64,000 bases of DNA. Origin: Bidens hawaiensis. Its lineage: Eukaryota; Streptophyta; Magnoliopsida; Asterales; Asteraceae. The DNA lies in assembly GCA_021521415.1 (NCBI GenBank), contig JAIQDT010001127.1, positions 372,001 through 436,000 on the forward strand, given 5' to 3'. The translations under genes were made by a program, and so were the position numbers. Of the stretch, positions 1 through 12,933 are shown piece after piece; the first letter of the stretch is position 1, and each line of letters starts with the position of its first letter. The notes beneath the pieces are model-generated. The model was given only the letters and a program-made list of their open reading frames with translations, did no database searches and was not told the DNA's origin.

Positions 1-3000
1 CACCACCGGATGCGAGAAGGCAGCATACTGGTTCACTGCTTGGTCGTAAGCAGCTTCAGTGTCCACGTCATAAAGAGGGAAGTTGGAAGGCGGGATGCCC
101 TTCTCAACAAACCCCAGACCAAGCAGGAAACCAGCCTTTTCCCCATCCTCATGAGAAGCGTTGAGGGCTGCGCTCATAGCATCGTCATATGATGTGTTCG
201 TGAAAATCCGACGCACAACCTACAAAATAAAAATATATCAACTTTTCTAAGTATGAAGAAAAGCGTAAAGAAATTACGGAATTACGCATAACTGCGACAA
301 CGCTTCTCGTAGAAGCCATTCTTTGGTGATCAGAGCTTCCTGGAGGGCAGCTTGAGCTTGATCACGGGCGCGTTAGGCTTCATTTTTGTTAAGGTTGGCA
401 AGCAACACATCCTTAGCAGCAGCCTCTTCAACGCCCTTCAGTTTACGCTCAGTGCGGTCAAGTATACCCTTCTGGTCCAGAAGCTCTTGGAGGTTCTTGG
501 CATCTTCTAAGGCCAAAGCATCATGAGCCTGCTGATGCCTCTCTAGTTTGGCTTTAAGCTCCTCATTCTCGGCGCGCAGAGGCTCAGCAATGGCTTCAGC
601 TTTGGTGGCCCTCTCGGTCGCGTTCCGCGCAGTTTCCTTAGCCAACCTAAGCTGTTCGTTAACAGCTTGGGTAGCCTTGGAACGGGCCTCATGTGGCCTG
701 GACCTCGACCTCAAGGTCCTTAAATGCCTTCTCCTTCTCCGCAGCAATCGTGGCAAGCCTTTTGTTCTCCTCCCGCAATGCACGCGCCTGAGCCACTTCC
801 AGGCTACGCGCCGTCTTTAACTTGTCGTTTTCACGACAAAGCAACTCGACGCGCGGCTGCATTCGAGCAAGGAGAATCCGAAGCTCATTGGTTAGCCTAC
901 CCTCCTGGTAGCTAGCCATTGCCTCCCCCAACGCACCGCTTGGGGCGGCGTGGAGCGCCCATTCGACGCAATCCACAGCCGTTCAAAGGGTTGTTCCCCG
1001 GCGGATGTTCCACCGTGGAACATACACCTCATTGGAATCTGAAACTGCAAAAACAAAAAACAGTTAAGAAAAAATGATAAAAATAAATGATAGGCCAAAA
1101 TAACCCCACGCACCTGTAGGATCGGTAACAGGCCGGTAGCCACCAAACCCATCACCTGAACCTAAGGGATATCCATCCAAGAGGTCAAAGAGATGGGAAT
1201 GAGGCAAAGATTGGCTAGAAGCCCCAACCCTGGACATACCTGAGGAACCGGCCATGGACGAGACAGTCGCCGGTGCCGGAGGAGGCATGGTAGAAGCCGC
1301 CGCGGTAGAGACCATCGGAGGTGAACTCACTGGAGGTGAACTCACAACCGTGGCCGCCGCTGCGGAGGAGCCCGCAGAAAAAATCACCGTCGGCTCGGTG
1401 AAGGATGCAGTGAAGATGGCACTGACAGCCGGCGGAGATGACGTCACAATTGGAACAGTTGCCTCAACAGGATGAGCAACTGAACCAACACTGCAAACAG
1501 GCGCAGCCGCCTGGGTCATCGCCTCGGGTAGGTTGACCAAGCCTAACGTCGTGGGTCTATAACTGCTCCTTCCTGCACCACTTTGGAATGCGGTTGCATC
1601 CACGCCTGCATGAACAAAATATAAAAACAATGGCGGAAAGAAATGCGGGAAAGATATATAAAAAGTATACTTACAGGTTTTCTTAATCTTGAAAGTTCTG
1701 ACGGGCGGGGATGAACCTGATGGAACTGGCCTCTTCACGCCAGCCACCGTCGTGGAACTTGATTGCTTGGAGGTGACAGCTGTCTCAACCTCCGAGACAA
1801 TTGTCTCACCACCACCAGGGTTCCCCGCCGCCCCCTCTCTTTCAGTCTCAGAGTCAGACTGATCTCCTAGGTTGACGGCGGAGGTAACCTTCGCCTTGCC
1901 TTCACGGCAGCAGCTTTCTTCTTCCTCACGAAGACAGGCCCATCTGCGGATTCCTCATCAGAAGATGACAAAATTAGAGGAACTCCAGCAGAAGTCTGAG
2001 CATGCAGAGGGCGAGGATTAAAGAACCCCTTACCTGGCCGCGTGGCGCTCAAAATCTCGTGGCCCGGCGGGTAAACCTCCACGAACCTATCCGCCGTTTG
2101 CTCCAAAATGGGCAACTCGTTCTCATCAAGATCACGAGTACCCGGTCGAGCGGGACCACCAGTCTCCCGCGGTTGCAGAAGCGATTGTAAGTTGTTTCCC
2201 TCTGAAAATAAAAAGAAAGAAACAGTTAGAAGAAAAACCCTAAATCAGCAAAAAAGACGGAGCATACCGTAGGGAGTAGAATTCAAACCGTATTTGAGGA
2301 TGATAGGCACTTGCGGCGTCCCAGAACCAGCATCCTTCCATACCCGGCTCATCCCGAGCATCACCATCCCAGACTCCGCAAAGCGGTAAACCGGAGTCTG
2401 GATCTGGGAGATCTTGGTAAACCATTCCGTCTCCTGATAGTTGGAGGCGTGAAGGTTGGGGAGTGCTCTCCCGTTCTTGAACGCCATCGCAATGGGGACG
2501 ACGCGGACAGAGATGTAGAAGAACTCCCGTTTCCAAGACCGAAGACCGCGCTCGGTAGCGCAGATCTTCAAACCCTTGATCCGAGTGACCAAGGTATACC
2601 AACCCTGGATGCACCTCCAGGAGTAGAAGGTCATCAGGCGGTCGACACGGGGCTCAATGCCCAAATTTTGGCACACCCATTCAAAATGGCGGACCTTAGC
2701 GATCGCCATTGGGTGTACCTCCGTCAAGTGTACACCGTGTTTCTCCAAAACACGGTATACAAACTTCGTTAATGGGAATATGTGATTCCCATACATGAAG
2801 AATGAGGCATAAACCCCTATCTTGCCCTTGGGGGCATCATACACCGTCTGGTGAGGCTCTGGAAACTCAGGCTCGTAGGGCTCGAGCATGAACTTCTTGA
2901 CAATGTAGTGATACAAATCGACAGAAAGAGCACACTGGCACTCGCCAGCAGTACTCTTGTCGTACTTGTCAGACGTGGACATCGGGTTTTCAGGATATAC

Positions 3001-3045
3001 GTCGGACTCTTTGGCAGTAACCTCAGGATCATGAATGGAAGACAT
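1..3045 (-). pseudogene. Antisense spliced gene of element 1, putative gypsy-type transposon protein (Transposase_28-like)
   Basis: Five exons are read on the minus strand: 3045-2268, 2201-1675, 1605-1114, 1044-292 and 219 to beyond position 1. Exon 1 is open for 259 codons and carries the plant 'putative gypsy type transposon' domain (PF04195 type), with motifs such as FPLTKFVYRVL and VHLTEVHPMAIAK. Exon 2 has an acidic, Ser-rich stretch and a KKK patch. Exon 3 is rich in Ala, Ser, Pro and Thr. Exon 4 is a long coiled coil rich in Glu, Ala, Lys and Arg. Intron borders (TACG/GTATGC, ACC/GTAAGT, ACAG/GTGCGT) match element 2. The copy is broken: a frameshift near 1900 in exon 2, a frameshift near 690 in exon 4, a TAA near 373, and a lost donor at 291 (TT instead of GT). 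It is probably not functional. The function of this domain is not known to me. Confidence 0.75.
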
Positions 3046-4002
3046 GTTTTAAGGTAGAAAAGAGAACGATTTCAGAAGAATGCTTGACATAGAAGTTAGA
3101 GTATTCGCCAGAAATCGCTTAGAAGAAGAAGAGTGAAGTAAATGTGTGAATTGAAATGCACTCTCTCCCCCCTTTATATACTCATCGCAATGAATGCGAT
3201 GAATTTAATGCGGATGAGAGAGGGAGCGCAGGTGCAATGAAATGGCGACACGTGGAAAGCGCAAGCTGGCAATAGCTGTCGAAAGGACGCGTGCCGTAAA
3301 ATTCGCGCCCACGCGCCCGAAAACTCGCGCCCACGCGCCTGAAAAAGCGTCTGGAATGACCATATACTGTCACGTCGCCATAACTTCCTGCACGTCCTGA
3401 AACCGTCAGAAGACGCTAACGTCCCTTCAGCCGTTTGGACTGTTCTTATCCTTTCACCAACTCTTCGAATTTCAAAAAGATTCAAAAAGATTCAAAAATA
3501 AGAGGGAATATACCCCCTTACATTGGAAAACAAGAAACCATAAGACAAGTGCGGGTACAGTGTCAAGGCGAAACCCTTCACATACTTAGCACTTGCAGGG
3601 AATTGAACCCAAGATGGATCTTATGGGTCATGCTTGCGGAAAGGGAAATAACACCCTCGCATGGCGGGAACGTTGAGAACTAGATTGTTTGAAGCTTCAA
3701 GGTGGAATTGGTTGTTTAACATAACTGATCACTATGTCTAAAACTACCAATACCCCGTGGAGAATCTACACAAGTGAAACTCAACGCTCCCGACTTGCGA
3801 AGAGGTTACACACCTACCCGCATCATACCCAAAGATCAAGCAGAAAAGTCGGGAATTTCTGCAAGTGACATTAGGAAAACTGCGGGAAGAATCCCCACGG
3901 AAAACCTTTAAAAACGAAAAACCCTTTTCAAAACCCCTTGCTTAAAGTCCAAAAGTTCCCCTCACTAACAATTCATGAGAAGAACAATGGACTGGGGGGA
4001 CT
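3046..4002. other. Element 1 non-coding interior between antisense gene and 3' LTR
   Basis: It holds the antisense promoter region, GCGCG-rich imperfect repeats (about 3295-3350), one copy of the unit repeated three times in element 2 (about 3525-3620), and the polypurine tract just before the LTR. No protein-coding potential was recognised. Confidence 0.6.
3171..3180 (-). promoter_or_regulatory. TATA box of the element 1 antisense gene
   Basis: TATATAAAGG reads on the minus strand about 130 bases before the antisense ATG at 3045. The same box occurs at nearly the same distance in element 2 (34495-34503). A CACGTG G-box core lies upstream at 3249-3254, again matched in element 2 at 34421-34426. 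This indicates that the antisense gene has its own internal promoter. Confidence 0.65.
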
Positions 4003-4877
4003 TGAAGAGGTAGGTCCCAGAAAAGCCATGTTGGACCCGCAAGACTCACCTTGAAGAGGGACGTCTACGCAAAGACCAACTGGATCCGCAGGACCCACCA
4101 TGCTCAGAGAGATGAAGACCTTACACGCAGTAAGCCAGCTGTTCCCTCAGGAAAGCCTCCCTTGGTAAAGTACCCTGCTTGTCCCCGCAGCTGCAGATAC
4201 AAGCCAAGAAGGAAGGCTACCCGCACTAATAGTAAGGCTACACACATAAGGCACTAACTCTTATACTTCAGTAATGTCACCTGAAGAAGGAATGAGCAGG
4301 GCGAGAATATTCCCGCCCAAAAGAGCCAGTCCGTACGCTTCTAGAAGATCTTTTGTACTATACCTACCAAGGTATGGACAAATAGACAAGATCTGACAAA
4401 AGCGACCCATGAACCAATCATAGGGTGACAGCTCACTGACAATAGTACCAGGAGGAGCACGCTCCAGTACTAAATGTCACTATCAGCCGCTGCCTACCCA
4501 CCAACTCCTATCGTGGCACGAACATAGCCCGTAGTTGGTGGAAAAGGAATATTATATACAGCTGGCCGCACTTGCTTGGAAACCTTCCTTCGGCTATAAA
4601 TACTCCAACACCTTGGAACGGTATTATCATCTCATATTATCTTATCTTCTCTAGCTATTTCTCTTAATATACACTTATATTCATAGCAACCTAGTCTGAT
4701 TCTCACGCCGGAGGGTGGTCACAAGAAGGAACCCCCCCCCCCTTCTCAGTGACGAGCTCCCGGTGTCTGTTTTGCAGGTTAAGAATGGTTATCTTTGCCG
4801 GACTTAACCCTCGTGGGAAACATCTACTTAACCCTAAGATTATCCGTAATCTGCCGGGGTCACTTAGTGTTTCTTCA
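4003..4877 (+). repeat. 3' LTR of element 1 (875 bp)
   Basis: Begins TGAAGAGGTAGG and ends GTTTCTTCA, giving the 5'-TG...CA-3' ends of LTRs. It aligns with the reverse complement of the LTRs at 32476-33469 and 40520-41514. It contains an 11-base C run near 4729 in the same place as the G run of the other LTRs. Confidence 0.85.
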
Positions 4878-4882
4878 CATGT

Positions 4883-7800
4883 ATAAATGTTTTTCCCAAA
4901 GTTCGATAATAATTGTAATAAAAAGGAAAAACAAAATTATTGTAGCGATAAACAAATAAAATGTTAAGTGTCCACTACCCATATGGCCATATTCACTTTG
5001 AGCTTCAATGCTAAACCAGACTTATTGTGGGCTTAAGTAAATAAAAAGGGTCTATTATAGAACCTATTGTAGTCTTGTAGAGGTGTACAAAATTATGTTT
5101 TTTTTTCAAACCGAGCTAGTTTTTAAACCGAACCGGTTTGGTCCATGATCTAACCCGGTTTGGTTTAAAAACCGGTTTAGGAGCTTGAAAAGTCGAACTA
5201 GTCCAAGTCGGTTCAGTTGGGTTTAAAATCGGTTTCCCTCAAACCGGTTTGGTATTCAGAAGGGGAACTGATCCTAGAACCGATGGGTTGGGTAGGTTTG
5301 GGAACTGGTTTTATTGCCAAACTGGTTTCGTTCGGTTTGCTTTGAACCGGTCCCAAACCGGTTTTTTTTTACATATATGCATATATGTATGACACTTAAA
5401 AAGATTTTGGGCTCTATCAGTATCGGGCCGTAAGAAATAGAGTAATTTTACTACGTATAGTATTTACAAGTAGCTTAATATAATAACATTACAATTTTAC
5501 AAGTTGAGTAATGAAATTGTAAAATTACAGCGTAAGAAAATTACTCTACATGTACATGCTATAGTGTTATAAGATAACTTTACATGAAAATAATATAGCG
5601 TAATAAAATTACTCTAGTTATATTTTGTGTTGCAGTGTAGTTACGCTACAAGTCTACAACACAAAACATCAATATGTTACATTAACATCAAAATTTCGTA
5701 AGTGCTTGACAAATGATAAGTCTAGAAGCAAACAAACACGAAGCAAGCTTCGATCACGAACTTGTTCAACGATGGCTTCTATTGACTGAGACCCAGCGAT
5801 TCAAGCGAGACCAGAAACAAAATATAACTTTAGACCTTTTCTAGAACATGACATATTGCAATTTGTGACAAAACGTAAGTTGTATCAATGGCCCGTTACC
5901 GACTCAAGTGGTAACTTCATGCTAGTGCCAACTAACTAGTAAGTAATAACCTCTGTCATGTAGTTTCATGTGACGCAATGAGTAAGTTTGAAATTCCATG
6001 TATTCATTTATTTAAATGAAATGGATTCTTCTTTTGTCTTGATTTTATTGTTATCCAAATGCCAAGAGCTCAAGTACTGATGTAAATGTCGGTTAATCGG
6101 TTTATGGACTCTCGTTTATTAACTAAACTGATTACTGGTTAATACGTCATTATCGGTTATCCAATAACCAGTTATGGGTAGTAACCGGTTTTAACATGTC
6201 TAAAACTAGGTTATTATACAATCCGATAACCGATTGTAAAAATCTTTTTTTTTTCCGTACAAATTCTAAAAGCTATTGTTAATAACCGTTTATTAACCTA
6301 TTGAAATTAATTAGTTTTGGTTAACTAGGGTCCATTTGAAAGTCCCTTAATGGGATTCGTCGCCTACAGTTACTAACTAGTTTCAGTTTCGGGTCCTAAT
6401 GCGGTTTAGATTCGGTTAACCGGTTAGGGTTTGCACAATTGTACCTATTAACTCCAATTCTTGGAGCTGTCAGCTTGGGCTTCATAACGAGCCTTTGTGA
6501 AAAGGCCACACGAGTTTTGTTGGGCCCAGTAAGCAGGGGAGCAGGGCTGCTTGCTAAGTGATGCATCTTTGTTCTAAGTCAACACATTTTAATAATTCAA
6601 TGCCCAAGCTTAGTTAAATAAAATATTCCTTTATGAATTTCAAAAATCATTAACCAAATTTGAAAACATAACAAGAAAAAATTTCAATTTTTATATTCAG
6701 TTTTAACACCTACTCACAAATTTATTTCATAATCCATAATTAAGTAAAATTTGTGTTAGTGCATATATTTATTTATCGGTTATATGTATTGTTATCATAG
6801 CCGGACCGATCAGGCCAAGATTTGCTTACACAACTGACTTGATTAGTACTTTTGAACAAGTTTCATTTTTTTAAAGGCCAGATTTGAAGCCAACCAATTA
6901 AATCCGCAACCTGAATACGTGGTTAATCGTATTAGAACCTTTTATTTATTTTCCCCCATTATGATATCTCATTTAGTCCTATTTTATTTATTCAGACCCC
7001 ATACGTAGTATAATATTTGGTTTTAAATTATACACCATAATTTAATTGTTTTATTGGATATAAACTTGTGAACATTTTAGTTTTATTAGTCATAATATCA
7101 GTATTTTCACATAATTATTAATGACTCTGAGAACCACCTTACCACCATATCATGTCCCTTAAGGACGTTAAGTCAAGAGTTTAGTTTGATTTTGACTAAT
7201 TCGATAATTAACCAAAACTATGGTCGTGGTTTTGGACCATTAGTTCTTCATTTGGTGTATACATTATGGGGGTGTAGAGTAGACTGTAGACATAAAACAA
7301 ACATAATTTAAACCTTGTTTTGGGCTTGTGAAATAGTGAGGCCAGCCCAAATGTGGATTGCTGGTTACTAAATACATTACATAATATTAAAATTATAAAA
7401 ATATATTAAAATCAAATTATGGGCATAGGTTGTGTCGTTTTCATTGGTTTGGTTTTGTTTTCTGGGCAGACCCAATCTAATAAGAAGTTTCGGTTAGTTT
7501 TATAACCAAAAATTGTATCTATCAGTTTTTGTTTTAGGTCTTATTATTTTAATTGGTTAGAGCATTAACAATAGTCGGTTTTGAGACACTTTTAGGACAT
7601 AGTAGATGATGCAAGGAGAGATGGTAAGCGAGTTTTGTGAGTGAATGGAGGATAGCGCCTTTGAACGTATTTAAACTCGGTTTTGGCTGTCAACAGTTTA
7701 TTCAGGAAAGTGTAATGGTTAGGTTTATGTTATTCTGTATGCTCGTAGTTTAATATTTATTGAATGTTTCATTGTGAAAATTGGAATTTTAATTTCTGAT

Positions 7801-9486
7801 CAAATTTTGTAAAGTTATATTAATATATTTGTTAGTCAGAAGTGGAGTCCAATTTTAACCTTAATCGTATTATAAAATCTTTTCCGAATACTAATATTTA
7901 ATTTAACTTTGTACATCAAAATTATGGATCAAGAGACTAGTTATAAAAGTTCATTCAAAAACCCTTCTCTATCATTTTAGATTCACTTTGAAGGTTTCTA
8001 TTAGAAGTTTATAAAGAGATAAATTACTTTTTGTATCTCATGTCAATTATGTAGCCATTCAAAAGTTACATTAAATTCAAACATGACATCATTGAGTAGT
8101 TATCTAAATTGACTTGCAATTTGTAAAGGTCTAAGGTTTTAATTATTTTGTCAAAACTGATAGGTTTAGACTTTAGACATATTTTTAACAAACGTGTTTT
8201 CCGAGTCTATCTGTAACAATAAACCAACCCCCACCCCACGCAGGTGCCTCTTATCATTTTATACTTATAAGTTCCATAATAATTTATTTAGAAAATATTT
8301 ATATCTTTTAACTTATTCTCAAAACTTTTCTGGAAGCTATGACGATTGGACTACACAATTGTAGTCTTCCCAAAATATAACTGAGTAGAAGTCCGTGACT
8401 CTATTTCCTCTACAACGTGAAGTGTCAAAACATGGACCATCTATAGTGAACTACAGAATTGTATTCATACATTTTATTATATTTCATAAATTATATGATT
8501 GTATTTTGTATAAAAATCTAACGCATTTTTACATTTTCAAAATTTAAAATTCCATCATCTTTTATTTTCTTGTAGTTTACACTTAAACGTGTTTAGGAGA
8601 AGCAGTCCGTATTGCAATGGTCGGTTGAAACGTTTTTCTTTTTATCTTTTTGAGTTTTTATTAGATAAAACGGACAAAAGTGGTTAGTATGAGAGACCAA
8701 ATATTACAACTACGGTGTAATTAAACAATTTCTTACCCTATACTCACTCTCCGGTTAATCTATGGTCAAGTCTTAAAATTGGTTATATTATAATCTAATT
8801 ATCATTAGGTTTAGAGTTTAAAGTCAAGACAACACACCAATATACATTACTATGTGTCTATGTAACTGCAATGGTTGTAAGATATATAAAGTGGTCTATA
8901 CTCTATGCTACAATTCTTTTTTTTTTATCCTTTTCATTTTGATATTGGACATGATCATGCATGGCAACATCATGCCATGGTTGTTAAACACTTAAAACTT
9001 AAATATACGTACATGGTACACCAGTTAATTAGTGTGGATAGTTTAGTGGCCAGCATGGTGATGGCAACATGCCAACAGTTGATGATTCCTTCTTGAGTTC
9101 TTGTACAAGCTTTATAATGGGTACAGGACTAATTGATACACATGTCACCGACGAATTTTTGTTTTTTTTTTCTTTTATTCTGATACTGCAGTTGAAAATT
9201 ACGGCGTTTCCACGAGCATGGCAATGTAATAGGGCCAAGTAGTGCACCCTTTGGAAAACTTAAATTGACTAGGAATTTAGAAGTTGACTTACTAACTAAA
9301 CGTGTATTTTAATCTAATAAAAAACACGCTCTTTAAGTAAAAACAAATAAGTCAAAAATCGTAAATCAACAAAAAAAAATGTTAAGTTAGGTATGATATT
9401 GAGGCTCAAGATGACACAAATCGTGCCCAATAATTGGGACAAATCGTTTCTCGCAATTTACTACATGATACTGTCCATTAAAATGG
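4883..9486. other. Intergenic AT-rich DNA with AACCGG-type repeats
   Basis: No gene was recognised. Around 5090-5375 there is a block dense in AACCGGTT, related to the bounded element at 11857-12220, starting with a similar AGAGGTGTACAAA end but with no clear right border. Around 6100-6440 there is another stretch rich in GGTTAACCGGTT-like words. The remainder is AT-rich with no recognisable coding signal. Confidence 0.5.
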
Positions 9487-9494
9487 TCTAGTAC

Positions 9495-9783
9495 CAGGGG
9501 AGGCTCGGAGAGTGTGCGAGCCACACCATCGGCCGGGGTACATAAGTTTATGGAGGCACAAGCTTCTTTATATATTACATATATATGTTTTTTTGTGTTA
9601 AAAATAAGGTTATTTGCAATGGTTTATGAGATAATTACATGCTCAGAATGGTTTCTGCTTATAATAATTCGGTCGATAAAAGTTTTATCCATATACATTA
9701 GCGAATAAAAAATTTTCGTTTAGGCCTACATGTTTTTTTGTTTTGGCTCGACCGAGGTATTTAAATTCTCGGAGACGACCCTG
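9495..9783. mobile_element. hAT-type MITE (289 bp)
   Basis: Ends are imperfect inverted repeats (CAGGGGAGGCTCGGAG on the left, CAGGGTCGTCTCCGAG as reverse complement on the right). The flanks are TCTAGTAC (9487-9494) and TCTATTAC (9784-9791), an 8 bp target duplication with one change. The CAGGG terminus and 8 bp duplication indicate hAT. No coding capacity. Confidence 0.7.
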
Positions 9784-9791
9784 TCTATTAC

Positions 9792-10300
9792 TTATAGATA
9801 TGTGACTCTAAACATGACCCATATTATGCCTTTTTTTTAAGTTGGCTTTGTTTCTAACCCCTTCATTAATCACTCCTGTCTTGTTATTACAAGTATAATT
9901 TGTTGTTTTCTGATTTAGCTTCGTACCAAGAAGTCAAGAACCCAATGTTAAAGTACATATATAGACGTAACACATTGGTGACAATGTATATTTTCTCTTG
10001 GAATTTTGGATGTTATATTATACATGTGCATAGATGTTACATCAATACATGTTCATATCATTGCAGGATCAAATAAGATCAATGATAGTTAGAAATTCAT
10101 TCATTTAGTATATTATATTCTGTGGTAAAATTAGAAATTTATTTATTGTTATATTTTATTTCATGACCGGCTTAATCTTTTTAAGAAGTTAAGTGAATTT
10201 TGAAGACACGTTGTTTATGTTTACCTTTTCATATAGTGGTTTATACTTTATATAGATGGTAATTTAGGTATGAAACATATTTTGCTAATATTAGTTTCAT
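9792..10300. other. Intergenic, nothing recognised
   Basis: AT-rich sequence between two hAT-type elements. No ORF, RNA gene or bounded repeat was recognised. Confidence 0.5.
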
Positions 10301-10308
10301 ACCTTATT

Positions 10309-11049
10309 CAGGGCCGGCCCAATCTTTTTGGAGATCTAAAGCAGTATTTGAATTTGAGGCCTTTTTACTATCAAATAAGTATGACAAAACGAGTGGGGCG
10401 GTCGAGTCGGGTGATGTATCATAACGGGCTCAGGAATACACTTGAGTAACAAAGTTCATGTACTTAGTCAACTAGCAACATCAAAACGAGAAATTCAGAC
10501 TCAATATTATCACATAGTTTTGCATGCATAAAAGGGCACGATTAATGAATATATAGTGATTCATAAAATAGACCAAAATATCACATTTTACCATCTATAT
10601 GCCAGTATTAAAACATTAAGTGTATAGCTAGGTAGTATAGTATTACTAACAGTATAAATGTGATGCTTTTAATATCAACATAGTTTACAAAACTGTAGAT
10701 CACATACCACAAATTACAAACAAAATAGTATAAAAGACTGATTAAATGAAAACCTATGGGTTCGTCTGAGTAAAATGTTGCAAAAGGGAAGCAATAAAAA
10801 AATTGGTTGATTTGTGAACAAATGCAAAAGGTGTAGAAAGAATGGTTGCAGCATGGACTCGAGCTTGAGTGTGGAAGTTTTAAGTGCTGAACCCTAACCA
10901 CTACACTTCAATAGCAATATTTACTAATTTTGGAAAGAAAACATAAATATAGACTGTATAAATAACTTTTGTTTTAAACAACGGAAGCCCTAAAATTTTG
11001 GAGGCCTAAAGCGATCGCTTTACCTTAATACACATAAGGGCGGACCCTA
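10309..11049. mobile_element. Non-autonomous hAT element (741 bp)
   Basis: The left end is CAGGGCCGGCCC and the right end, reverse complemented, is TAGGGTCCGCCC. A perfect 8 bp target duplication ACCTTATT flanks it at 10301-10308 and 11050-11057. The interior has no transposase ORF. Subterminal sequences mentioning GAGGCC on one side and GAGGCCTAAAGC on the other suit a non-autonomous hAT relative of the MITE at 31604-31985. Confidence 0.8.
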
Positions 11050-11057
11050 ACCTTATT

Positions 11058-11847
11058 ATAAAACTATATCTCATATCAGGATATCCACATATTACTCATC
11101 CGGTGTGCAACATTATCATGTCTTTAAAACTAGCCGTTTATAATGTTCATTACTTGCCCGATTTTAAGCTCATCTAAAAAATGTTTTGGAATCCACGATT
11201 CGATATATTAATAGTAAGACGTTACTATTTTTCTATTTACACTAATTTTAGATTATATACTATAAATACATATTTGGTTTTGAACCAGGTTAGGTATGTT
11301 CATTATTCGATATCAAACCACTTTAATAAATCTCAAACAAAACCAAAATCATTTTGAACCAAACCTAATTACATATTTGGTTTTTGGTTTTAGAATTCTA
11401 AATACAATTCAAATCAAACAAACCAAATAAATCGAATATCAAATAATGGTTATTTAAGCATTGTAATTTACCCAATCCAATAAATAAGGTATATTATTTT
11501 AAAAAAAAATATTTTTCTACATTAATCGGTCAAAAATCGAAACATGAATCAAATTCTAATCCGTTTTTTGTTTGATTTAAGCTTTCTGAAAACAATTAGG
11601 TATTAGTTTTAACTAATTAAGCACAAACCAATAAACATCCTCAAGTCATGTGAATGGGTTAAAGCGTGAGGCTAAGAGAATGCATTATGATTCGAATCAT
11701 CCATGTGACAAGAATTTTATCGAAATATCTTGGTGTGTACCAGTTCAATTTCAACAAGTGTATACCACTAATAAGAAACAATACCACTATTCTATTATTC
11801 ATATTTAGGTAAGATGCGTTTTATGCGGCTGGCAATCTTTTTATAGT
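11058..11847. other. Intergenic, no gene recognised
   Basis: AT-rich. Around 11270-11460 there are many AAACCAAA/TTTGGTTT words, possibly a worn repeat. No coding signal. Confidence 0.45.
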
Positions 11848-11856
11848 CTCAAAACT

Positions 11857-12220
11857 AGAGCTAGAGGTGCACAAACCGGTTTAAAACTCAGAACCGGTTT
11901 GGGTTAAAACCGGTTCGGTTTGGTCAACTAAGTCAAAACCAGTTTATGATAGGTTTGGGTGGAAACGAGTTTCTTACCATGTTACAATCGGTTTCGGTTC
12001 GGGTTTTGATCGGTTTCAGTTTGGGTTTTGACCGGTCTTGGCCGGTTTCGGTTCGGTTAACTGGTTTGGAACCGGTTTCGGTGAAGAAAACTACAAACCG
12101 GTTCCAAACCTACAGTTTAATCGGTTCCAAACCGGTTTTTACATAATCGGTTTCAAAACAGTTCGATCTTGATTCGATTTTCGTGTTGGTTCAGTTAAGC
12201 GGTTTGTTTACCCACTTCTA
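11857..12220. mobile_element. MITE rich in AACCGGTT, 9 bp target duplication
   Basis: A perfect 9 bp direct repeat CTCAAAACT flanks it (11848-11856 and 12221-12229). Ends are imperfect inverted repeats (TAGAGGTGCACAAACC on the left, TAGAAGTGGGTAAAC as reverse complement on the right, with five extra bases at the left border). The interior is almost a satellite of the palindromic words AACCGGTTT and CGGTTTCGG. A 9 bp duplication suggests a Mutator-like origin. It lies about 300 bp upstream of the kinase ATG at 12517, so within its promoter. Confidence 0.65.
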
Positions 12221-12365
12221 CTCAAAACTGTTAAATTTTTGTGTAAATGAGAAACTCACCTAATCTCCTGGACCTATTAAAACGTACTAATTCCATATCC
12301 AAAATATAATAATTCCTAAATCAAGTTTAGAGTATTTATTAATTATTAGCAGTCGTTTTTTGACT

Positions 12366-12373
12366 TATAAATA
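12366..12373 (+). promoter_or_regulatory. Possible TATA box of the PBL19-like kinase
   Basis: TATAAATA lies about 150 bp before the ATG at 12517. Several other AT-rich words are near, so this is a weak call. Confidence 0.35.
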
Positions 12374-12933
12374 TAAAAATACATGTAACATAATATAAAC
12401 ACTAAAAAAATATTCAACCTTCTAACATTCCAATCAGTTGAACAAGTCTTCCCTCTCCCATAATATTATTTTTTCCAACGACCACTCTTTCGTCGCTAAT
12501 TATTCAAACCTCAAACATGAAATGCTTTCACTTCAGCATTGGCGACAGAAAATCCCCTACTGCGGATAACGACCACGCGCTCTCACGGTCGTCCACCCGA
12601 GTCTCATGGGCCCGGTCCCTCAGCGTTGCATCCACCAGCTTCGATCGTCGAATGGAATTTGACTCGAATGACAATTCTCGAGACCTTAGCGACACCGTCG
12701 GGTTTTCTGAGCTCTTGTTGCAACTTCGGGCGAATGATCTGCGAGTTTTTAAGTTCGCAGAGTTGAAAGCCGCGACTAAGGGCTTTAACCGATCACTTGT
12801 GATCGGCGAAGGCGGGTTCGGGTGTGTTTATAGAGGAGTTATTCAGATTGCTGGCGTAACTGCTGATAGCAGTTACGACAGCGTTCGGAATATGGAAGTT
12901 GCTATTAAGCAACTGAGTCGTAATGGATTCCAG

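Larger units (their letters stand above)
1..4877 (+). mobile_element. Ty3/gypsy-type non-autonomous LTR element, 3' part (element 1)
   Basis: This is the right-hand portion of an LTR retrotransposon cut by the window edge. Its 3' LTR is at 4003-4877 and is preceded by a polypurine run (about 3988-4001), which fixes the sense direction as +. The interior seen here holds only a spliced gene on the minus strand (1-3045), its promoter region and one copy of a roughly 98 bp unit that is tandemly repeated in element 2. LTR ends and interior match the complete element at 32476-41514, but the sequence is clearly divergent, so it is a separate subfamily. gag, the 5' LTR and the left target duplication lie outside the window. 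The expected right target duplication would be CATGT at 4878-4882. Confidence 0.85.

Noticed and set aside
3591..3612. tRNA-like words (GGGAATTGAACCC)
   Set aside because: This is part of the 98 bp unit of the LTR element; no cloverleaf or A/B boxes could be made.
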